Assembly: GCA_030625445.1 (NCBI GenBank)
Contig: DAOUQU010000053.1
Coordinates: 1 to 9,036 of the forward strand
Origin: Gammaproteobacteria bacterium
Lineage (GTDB): Bacteria > Pseudomonadota > Gammaproteobacteria > Chromatiales > Chromatiaceae
DNA length: 9,036 bases
Direction of reading: 5' to 3'
In this document: positions 3,149 to 9,036 of the stretch, piece after piece
Numbering within the stretch: position 1 is the first letter of the stretch
How the letters are laid out: each line of letters begins with the position of its first letter
The notes under the pieces: generated by a model
What the model was told of the DNA's origin: nothing
Database searches by the model: none
Seen by the model: only the letters and a program-made list of their open reading frames with translations
Position numbers and translations under genes: made by a program

Positions 3149-5926
3149 TTACTTCATCAATGCTGCATGTGCTGCGGCAAGTCTTGCGACCGGGACTCTT
3201 GGAGCCGAACAGGAGACGTAGTTCAATCCAGCTTCCTGGCAGAACTTGATCGAGGCCGGGTGTCCGCCATGTTCTCCGCAGATCCCGACTTTCAGATCCG
3301 GACGCACTTCGCGTCCCCACTTGACTGCAAGCTCCATGAGTTTACCGACGCCTTTGACATCCAGCACTTCAAAAGGATTGTCTTGAAGAATGCCATTATC
3401 GTTATACATCGGCAGAAACTTGTTCTCCGCATCTTCACGCGAGAAGGAGAATGTCGCCTGGGTGAGGTCATTGGTGCCGAAGGAGAAGAAATCCGCCTCT
3501 TCAGCCAGTGAGTCTGCGCGCAAACAGGCGCGTACAACTTCGATCATGGTGCCGAAGTGAAACTCAACCTTTTTGCCGACAGTTGCTTCCACCTCCTTAA
3601 GGATAGTATCGGCTGATCTCTTGACATGTTTCAGCTCTTCAGCCGTACATACCTGCGGCACCATCACCTGGGGATGTATCTCGATTCCCTCTTCCGCACA
3701 CTCGGCCGTCGCTTCGAGAACGGCGCGGATCTGCATCGCGTAGATTTCCGGAAAAGTGATTCCCAGACGCACACCGCGATGTCCCAGCATCGGGTTGGTT
3801 TCATAGAGAACACGCACCTTCTTCAGCATGGTCTCTTTCTTGGCGATCGCCTCTTCAACCACATGCAGTTCAATATAACCGCGCATCTCCGCAGCCTCCC
3901 TGCGCGCCTCTTCCGGAGAGTGCAGCAACGCCATGGTGCCTGCAAGGATATCCATTCCTGAAACTGAACGCCGCAGATGATAGAGGTTTTCGAGATCTTC
4001 CATCAGTTGACGCTCCGACGGCAGGAATTCATGAATCGGCGGATCCAGCAGGCGGATGGTGACCGGATAGGGAGACATCGCCTTGAACAGTCCCTTGAAA
4101 TCTTCGCGCTGCATTGGCAGCAGTTTATCCAGCGCCTCCTGCCGCTCTGTATTGGTTTCAGCAACGATCATCTCGATCACGATCGGCAGGCGCTCAATGG
4201 AATTGAACATGCGCTCTGTTCGGCACAAGCCGATTCCCCTGGCGCCGTAGGTGACGGCGCGCTGCGCATCGTCCGGGGTATCGGCATTCGCCATCACTAA
4301 CATTTTCGCCGCATCGTCCGCCCACTCCAGCAATTTCTCCAGCTCCGGTGTAAATTCCGGTTCCACGGTTGAAATCTCGCCAAGATAGACATTTCCAGTG
4401 CTGCCGTCGATGGTGATCAGGTCTCCCTCCTTGATGACGGCATCTCCGACATAGGCTTCCCGTTTGGAGCTGTCAACCGAAACACCTTCGGCGCCTGCGA
4501 CACAGGGTTTTCCCATACTCCGGGCAACGACAGCTGCGTGGGATGTTTTGCCGCCGCGGCTGGTCAGGATGCCTTCCGAGGCAAAAAATCCATGGATATC
4601 TTCCGGTTTGGTCTCTTCGCGCAGCAGAATCACCCGTTGGCCGCCGTCACGGCCAAGGGTTTCTGCACGGTCGGCATCGAAGACAGCATGACCGCAGGCA
4701 GCGCCGGGGGATGCGGCCAAACCCTGCGCCAACGGCTTGGTCTTATTAGCGGGATCCAGCTGGGGAGAGAGCATCTGTTCCAGAATGGCGGGATCGACGC
4801 GCAGCAGCGCCTCATCCCTGGTGATCAGCCCCTCCTGCTCCATCTCCACCGAGGTGCGCACCATAGCTGCGGCGTTCATCTTGCCGTTGCGTGTCTGCAG
4901 GCAGTAGAGGATGCCCCTCTCGATGGTAAATTCAAAATCCTGGATTTCGCAGTAGTGCTCTTCAAGATTTTGACGCAGCTGCTCAAGCTGACGCGCCATC
5001 TCCGGCATCTCATCGGCCAACTCTACAATCTGCTTGGGAGTGCGAATGCCGGCAACCACATCTTCGCCCTGGGCATTGACCAGGTATTCACCAAAGAGTT
5101 TGTTATTGCCGGTGCCGGGGTTGCGGGTAAAGGCGACGCCTGTACCCGAATCACTTCCACGGTTGCCGAACACCATGGTGCAGATATTGACAGCTGTGCC
5201 ATTCGCCATATCCGGGGTGATATTGAACTCCCGACGGTAATCGACGGCCCGCTTGCCGGACCAGGAGTTGAATACTGCCTTGATCGAAATTTCAAGCTGC
5301 TCATAGGGGTCTTCAGGGAAAGGACGTCCGGTCTGCTCCTCGATCACTTTTAGAAAACGCTCACTGATCTCCTTGAGGTTCTCCGCAGAGAGTCCGACAT
5401 CCTCGCGCACATGCGCATCCTGTTTGACCGCTTCGAACTCCTTGTCGAAAACTTCATCATCGATGTCCAGGGCAACCTTGCCGAACAGCTGGATGAAGCG
5501 TCGATAGGCGTCATAGCCGAAGCGGGCGTCACCGGTCTGCTCGATCTCGCCCTGTAGGGTTTCACTGTTCAGACCGAGATTCAAAATGGTATCCATCATG
5601 CCGGGCATAGAGAGCGCGGAACCACTGCGCACTGATACCAGCAATGGGTTTTTCGCATCGCCAAAGCCTTTCCCAGTGGCTTTCTCAACAGCAGCCATCT
5701 GCTCCTTGACCTGCTCCATCACGGTTGCAGGCAACTCATTGTTTTCAGACTCCAGAAATTCCAGGCAGGCATCGGTCGTGATAACAAAGCCGGGAGGAAC
5801 ATTCAATCCGAACTGCGTCATCTCGCACAGATTCGCGCCTTTTCCTCCCAACAGTTTTTTGTTTTTTCCATCACCTTCAGTAAAAGAGTAGATCCATTTG
5901 GTATTTGTATCAGAGTTGCTGGACAT
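3149..5926 (-). CDS. ppdK: Pyruvate, phosphate dikinase
   Basis: A 925-residue cytoplasmic enzyme interconverting pyruvate + ATP + Pi and phosphoenolpyruvate + AMP + PPi. The N-terminal ATP-grasp part begins TKWIYSFTEG (residues 9-18), with LLGGKGANLCEM (25-36) and SVRSGSALSMPGMMDT (98-113). The swivelling domain carries the phosphohistidine loop SRGGKTSHAAVVAR, with His463 as phospho-carrier and Thr461 at the position that regulatory kinases modify. The C-terminal TIM barrel has IRLLDPP (R625), RTERMF (R572), GTMIEV (E796), FGTNDLTQ (D820) and GICGEHGG with catalytic Cys883. All expected active-site residues are present. Two oddities stand out. The loop reads GGKTSH where many family members have GGMTSH, and about 45 extra residues sit between DPPIHEF (628-634) and NPMLGHRG (711-718), explaining 925 rather than about 875 residues. 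ATG 5926 lacks a strong ribosome binding site, but the family start falls eight residues later. Confidence 0.97.
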   Translation of the reverse strand: MSSNSDTNTKWIYSFTEGDGKNKKLLGGKGANLCEMTQFGLNVPPGFVITTDACLEFLESENNELPATVMEQVKEQMAAVEKATGKGFGDAKNPLLVSVRSGSALSMPGMMDTILNLGLNSETLQGEIEQTGDARFGYDAYRRFIQLFGKVALDIDDEVFDKEFEAVKQDAHVREDVGLSAENLKEISERFLKVIEEQTGRPFPEDPYEQLEISIKAVFNSWSGKRAVDYRREFNITPDMANGTAVNICTMVFGNRGSDSGTGVAFTRNPGTGNNKLFGEYLVNAQGEDVVAGIRTPKQIVELADEMPEMARQLEQLRQNLEEHYCEIQDFEFTIERGILYCLQTRNGKMNAAAMVRTSVEMEQEGLITRDEALLRVDPAILEQMLSPQLDPANKTKPLAQGLAASPGAACGHAVFDADRAETLGRDGGQRVILLREETKPEDIHGFFASEGILTSRGGKTSHAAVVARSMGKPCVAGAEGVSVDSSKREAYVGDAVIKEGDLITIDGSTGNVYLGEISTVEPEFTPELEKLLEWADDAAKMLVMANADTPDDAQRAVTYGARGIGLCRTERMFNSIERLPIVIEMIVAETNTERQEALDKLLPMQREDFKGLFKAMSPYPVTIRLLDPPIHEFLPSERQLMEDLENLYHLRRSVSGMDILAGTMALLHSPEEARREAAEMRGYIELHVVEEAIAKKETMLKKVRVLYETNPMLGHRGVRLGITFPEIYAMQIRAVLEATAECAEEGIEIHPQVMVPQVCTAEELKHVKRSADTILKEVEATVGKKVEFHFGTMIEVVRACLRADSLAEEADFFSFGTNDLTQATFSFSREDAENKFLPMYNDNGILQDNPFEVLDVKGVGKLMELAVKWGREVRPDLKVGICGEHGGHPASIKFCQEAGLNYVSCSAPRVPVARLAAAHAALMK

Positions 5927-6116
5927 GGTTAATTAATGCTCACAGAGTAGGGGATTGTCGACCCGGTTAATGGTTCACGACGGTCACTTGATGACTGTGT
6001 GGTTCGTATACTTAACTTGATAGGATAACATGCCCGGCATTTACATATATGCAAGACTGACAGATGACTTCATCAAAGATTTAGATGGTTGCCTCAGTTG
6101 AATGCATGGTGGGGAG
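5927..6116. other. Intergenic region upstream of ppdK
   Basis: These 190 bases separate the RNase gene from ppdK and presumably hold a ppdK promoter. On the minus strand a TTGCAT (near 6051) is followed by AT-rich sequence, but no good -10 lies at the right distance. I see no RNA gene, clear terminator or repeat. Confidence 0.35.
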
Positions 6117-7532
6117 TCAGCTTTTCTCTCCATTCACCAGATTCAGCTTCATGCCAGGAGTGACGATATTCACCGGCGCCGCCATGGTCGTAACAAGATG
6201 TTGCGCAAGCGCCTGCGCTGCCCGCGCTTCTCCATGCACCAGAAACAGCTGCGGCCGATTGTTGAAACCAGCATACCAGTGACTCAAGCCAGCCTGATCC
6301 GCATGTGCTGACAAACCACCGACGGTATGGATTTTGGCGCCAACCCTGATGGTTTCTCCCCACAGACTGACACGCGGTTTTCCATCGACCAGTGCGCGTC
6401 CCAGTGTTCCCTGTGCCTGATAACCAACAATGACAATATGACACTCTCTGCGCCACAGATTGTGTTTGAGATGATGTTTGATGCGCCCGCCCGTACACAT
6501 GCCGCTGCCTGCAATAATAATCGCGCCCGAGCGAATACGATTGAGCTGCATCGACTCTTCTGCAGTACGCATCAGGGAGAGATTTGGCAGCAAATCGCGC
6601 TGCTGATGCTGCTGCCACATCTCCCTTGATTCTGCATCGAACAGTTGGCTGTTTTTTGCATAAGCCTCGGTTGCTTCAATCGCCATGGGGCTGTCGAGAA
6701 AAATCCTCCAGCGGTCGACGCCCCACTCCTTATAATACCTGGCAAACAGAAACAGGATCTCCTGGGTCCGGCCAACTGCGAAAGCCGGAATCAGGATGTT
6801 GCCCTTGCCATTTTGCACCGCTTCGTTGAAGACCTCCCTGATCTCCTCCCGCGTCTCATCCCAGCTGCGATGCAGGCGGTCACCATAGGTGCTCTCCATA
6901 ATGACAAAATCCGCTGCATCGATAATTTCCGGATCCCGAAGCACGGGCATTCCGGAGCGTCCCAGATCACCGCTGTAGACCAGTTTGCGTGCCGCGCCCT
7001 GGTGCTGCAGCCATAACTCGATGATCGATGAACCCAGGATATGCCCCGCTTCAGAGAGACGCAGAGTCACTCCGGCAGCAACTTTAATCTTTTTTCCATA
7101 CTCCAGCGCGTGAAACAGGCCAAAGGTCTGCTCTACCTCATCTTGTGTATAGAGGGGCTCAAGCAGAGAGAGCCCCTTGCGCTCACGTTTGCGATTTTGC
7201 CATTCGGTCTCCTTTTCGTTCAGATAGGCGCTATCCCTGAGCATGATGCGGCAGAGATCACAACTTGCCTGTTGCGCATAAATGGTTCCCTTGAAGCCTC
7301 GTTTCACGAGCAGTGGAATACGCGCCGAATGATCGATGTGCGCATGACTGAGAATCACCGCATCGATACTTGCCGGATCGAAAGGGAAAGGCTCCCGGTT
7401 GCGATCCTCATCTTTGGCGCTTCCCTGGATCAGTCCGCAATCGAGCAGAATACGTACATCGCCAATCTGCACCAGATGGCAGGATCCGGTTACCTCACCA
7501 GCTGCTCCATAAAACTCGACTTGCATGGTCAT
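6117..7532 (-). CDS. Beta-CASP metallo-beta-lactamase-fold RNase (Ysh1/CPSF73-like, COG1236 type)
   Basis: A 471-residue soluble protein with the full set of zinc and beta-CASP motifs. It starts MQVEFYGAAGEVTGSCHLV. Motif 2 is SHAHIDH (His63, His65, Asp67, His68), motif 3 EAGHILGSS (His164) and motif 4 SGDLG (Asp189). The beta-CASP part follows: ESTYGDR (213-219), PAFAVGRTQEIL (249-260), FLDSPMA with Asp280, and GSGMCTGGR (342-350). Motif C is GGLSAHAD with His410, and LVHGE carries His433. Relatives are RNA endo- or exonucleases (bacterial and archaeal CPSF73-like proteins), so RNA processing or decay is likely; the bacterial target is not established. Start ATG 7532 has GGGA eight bases upstream; a second ATG at 7526 is possible. 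The protease gene ends 65 bp before it on the same strand, so the two may be co-transcribed. Confidence 0.93.
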   Translation of the reverse strand: MTMQVEFYGAAGEVTGSCHLVQIGDVRILLDCGLIQGSAKDEDRNREPFPFDPASIDAVILSHAHIDHSARIPLLVKRGFKGTIYAQQASCDLCRIMLRDSAYLNEKETEWQNRKRERKGLSLLEPLYTQDEVEQTFGLFHALEYGKKIKVAAGVTLRLSEAGHILGSSIIELWLQHQGAARKLVYSGDLGRSGMPVLRDPEIIDAADFVIMESTYGDRLHRSWDETREEIREVFNEAVQNGKGNILIPAFAVGRTQEILFLFARYYKEWGVDRWRIFLDSPMAIEATEAYAKNSQLFDAESREMWQQHQQRDLLPNLSLMRTAEESMQLNRIRSGAIIIAGSGMCTGGRIKHHLKHNLWRRECHIVIVGYQAQGTLGRALVDGKPRVSLWGETIRVGAKIHTVGGLSAHADQAGLSHWYAGFNNRPQLFLVHGEARAAQALAQHLVTTMAAPVNIVTPGMKLNLVNGEKS

Positions 7533-7597
7533 TGTACTTTCCCGCTCACAAAGGAAGCTTAGATTGAATTGCTACGCACTTCATAGATAGTAACCAC

Positions 7598-8686
7598 CTA
7601 CTTTCTTATCCTCTCATGCATTGCCGACTGGATTTTCAGCAGTTCGATGATATTCTCCAGGTCAATGATCCCTGCGAGATTGCCGGATGCAGTTACAGCG
7701 ATAATTTTACTCTCGTTGTTCTGGAAGCGCTCCAGCACAAGTTGCAGTGATTCCGTACTCTCTACACTTTGAACATCGCGCTGCATGAACTCAGAAGTGA
7801 GTGCATGCTTACCTTTATGACTCAGTCCCATGAGCAGTTCACTCTGTCCCAGCACTCCAATCACTTTTTGCCCGGATAACACGGGGAAATCTTTTTGCGT
7901 TCCTGAGAGTGTCAGATCAACGGCGTGCGAAAGCGGCTCATCCGGGTGCAGCACTTCATAATTGGTCTGCATCGCATCTCCCACTTTGACGCCGGAGAGA
8001 TTCGACTTCAATGTCGCATTCTGTGCTTCCGCTGCAGCACCTATCCACACAAAAAGTGCGATAAAAATCAGAAAGGGGTTGTACAGCACTCCCAGAAAAC
8101 CGAATATCAATGCGATAGACTGGCCAATGGACGCCGCTGCCTGTGTCGCCCTGACATGATCCATGCGTATCGCCAGTATAGCCCGAAGTATACGCCCGCC
8201 GTCCATCGGGAATGCCGGTATCAGATTGAACAGCGCAAGAAAAATATTCATCAGCATCAATCGCTGCAGGAAACCACCTTCAGCTAATGCAAGTGGTTCT
8301 GCAGAGATAAAGGCACCATTGACGCCTAATGCGATAAACAACAGCAATGCGATTACAAGGTTAACTGCCGGCCCGGCGAGCGCGACGATAATCTCTTCGC
8401 GGGGATCGTCCGGCATCTTTTCAAGCAAAGCTACTCCACCAATCGGCAGCAGGGTGATATTGCGTGTTTTGATGCCAAAACGTCTTGCCGTCAGGGCATG
8501 GCCAAATTCATGCAGCACAACAGAGGTAAACAGCAGCAGGATAAAACCAACGCCGCTGAAAACCGCCAGCAGGGTACCTCCAGCCTTCCAGTAGATGAGG
8601 CTCAACCATACAATCAGAATGAAAAAAGTTGCATGGACATAGATGTCAATGCCTGCAATACGCGCAATTTTCCACGACCATTTCAT
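7598..8686 (-). CDS. Site-2-protease-type M50 intramembrane metalloprotease with two CBS domains (Rip3-like)
   Basis: A 362-residue integral membrane protease. Predicted membrane segments lie near residues 15-33, 38-65, 99-121, 142-160 and 187-215. The zinc site is HEFGH (59-63) inside the second segment, preceded by SVVL, with the third ligand from FPMDGGR (Asp162). The sequence PIGGVALLE (81-89) is also typical of this branch. After GAAAEAQ a cytoplasmic tail holds two CBS repeats, about 232-291 (VGDAMQTNYEVLHPDEPLSHA...GVLGQSELL) and 298-352 (SEFMQRDVQSVESTESLQLV...GIIDLENIIELL). CBS pairs bind adenosyl ligands, so activity is probably tuned to energy state; the substrate is unknown. Such proteins cleave membrane-embedded or anti-sigma-type substrates. 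ATG 8686 is supported by the family start (WKIARIAGIDIYVH) rather than by a strong ribosome binding site. Confidence 0.95.
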   Translation of the reverse strand: MKWSWKIARIAGIDIYVHATFFILIVWLSLIYWKAGGTLLAVFSGVGFILLLFTSVVLHEFGHALTARRFGIKTRNITLLPIGGVALLEKMPDDPREEIIVALAGPAVNLVIALLLFIALGVNGAFISAEPLALAEGGFLQRLMLMNIFLALFNLIPAFPMDGGRILRAILAIRMDHVRATQAAASIGQSIALIFGFLGVLYNPFLIFIALFVWIGAAAEAQNATLKSNLSGVKVGDAMQTNYEVLHPDEPLSHAVDLTLSGTQKDFPVLSGQKVIGVLGQSELLMGLSHKGKHALTSEFMQRDVQSVESTESLQLVLERFQNNESKIIAVTASGNLAGIIDLENIIELLKIQSAMHERIRK

Positions 8687-9036
8687 GGTATTGTCTGCGG
8701 TGATTGTAAAGAGATCTCAGACCCTGAAACCATACCTAGAATCCTTGAGTCAGTAAAATGTTTGCGAATGAGTCAAATTTCAATAATGACTCTCGCAAAG
8801 GTGCAAAGCTCGCCAAGAAAAACCTTTGCGGTCTTGGCGTCTTCGCCTATAGGGATCGTAGGTGAGGGGCGTGAGCAGGACGCGGAAGCCTGGCGAGAGA
8901 AAATGATCTCTTTTATACCAGGTCAGTCTGAGACTTAGTCTCGTTAGACAGATGATGAATATGTAATGTAAACCCTCTTTCTCTACTCATCGACAGATGG
9001 ACACACCATCAAAATCTGTAAGTTTCTGCATAAGAT
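8687..9036. other. Non-coding 350-bp region with several inverted repeats
   Basis: I find no credible gene here; the plus-strand frame crossing it starts inside the protease gene and is antisense. It holds the competing inverted repeats at 8761-8839 (listed separately). A short hairpin AGAGA/TCTCT is followed by TTTTA (8896-8915). The perfect 13-base palindrome GAGACTTAGTCTC lies at 8930-8942, overlapped by AGTCTGAGACT (8925-8935). Promoter elements for the protease gene must lie here, but none is clear enough to name. Confidence 0.5.
8761..8839. repeat. Interleaved and mutually exclusive inverted repeats
   Basis: TTTGCGA-AT-GAGTCA (8761-8775) pairs with TGACTC-TCGCAAA (8787-8799), giving 13 pairs around an 11-base loop with a 2-base bulge. 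The same CGCAAAGG (8794-8801) also pairs with CCTTTGCG (8823-8830). CGCCAAG (8811-8817) pairs with CTTGGCG (8833-8839), interleaved with the previous pair. The CGCAAAG / CGCCAAG / AAAAA / CTTTGCG / CTTGGCG pattern resembles dispersed intergenic repeats frequent in proteobacteria. Confidence 0.55.

Noticed and set aside
4538..5353. Long plus-strand frame (271 aa) opposite ppdK
   Set aside because: It is a shadow frame antisense to a fully conserved enzyme with no independent domain signal.
7041..7562. Plus-strand 173-aa frame opposite the RNase gene
   Set aside because: Antisense shadow of the conserved metallo-beta-lactamase-fold coding sequence.

Overview
This window reads as bacterial chromosome, most likely from a gammaproteobacterium. 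The housekeeping proteins look like those of sulfur-oxidising or environmental lineages, but that placement is a judgement from protein style, not a search. Every confident intact gene lies on the minus strand. One plus-strand gene fragment, of an integron integrase, is the exception and explains much of the left half.

Left half (1-3110) is accessory DNA. It opens with the start of a membrane methyltransferase-like gene (truncated by the window edge). A 131-bp MITE-like palindromic element follows (556-686). Next come two AT-rich minus-strand genes: a free-standing integrase core-binding (SAM-like) domain without catalytic half, and a 104-aa protein I do not recognise. A non-coding block of small stacked hairpins follows (about 1610-1712). 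The region 1968-3061 appears to be the head of a degraded integron. It holds a RelE/HigB-like toxin with its helix-turn-helix antitoxin as one gene cassette (1974-2739), with a recognisable attC site directly after the antitoxin stop codon. A divergently oriented intI fragment (2896-3051) is stopped by a perfect 20-bp hairpin. The cassette start (GTTATGT, minus strand) is the exact complement of the attC R'' box (ACATAAC), as expected for a cassette inserted as a circle. The toxin gene carries its own promoter, with a 21-bp palindromic operator between the -35 and -10 boxes. The predicted transcript starts at or near the toxin ATG.

Right half (3110-9036) is ordinary core genome on the minus strand. 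In transcription order it holds a site-2-protease-type M50 metalloprotease with two CBS domains (8686 to 7598), a beta-CASP metallo-beta-lactamase-fold RNase (7532 to 6117) and pyruvate, phosphate dikinase (5926 to 3149). The first two are 65 bp apart and could be co-transcribed; ppdK follows after 190 bp. Nothing ties the three into one pathway: they cover regulated membrane proteolysis or stress sensing, RNA processing or decay, and interconversion of pyruvate and phosphoenolpyruvate. The last 350 bp are non-coding and hold a set of competing inverted repeats.

The strongest candidate for something noteworthy is the integron remnant with its self-promoted toxin-antitoxin cassette. The component families are known; the specific combination (operator-in-spacer promoter, probable leaderless toxin mRNA, integrase lost behind it) is what deserves a second look.
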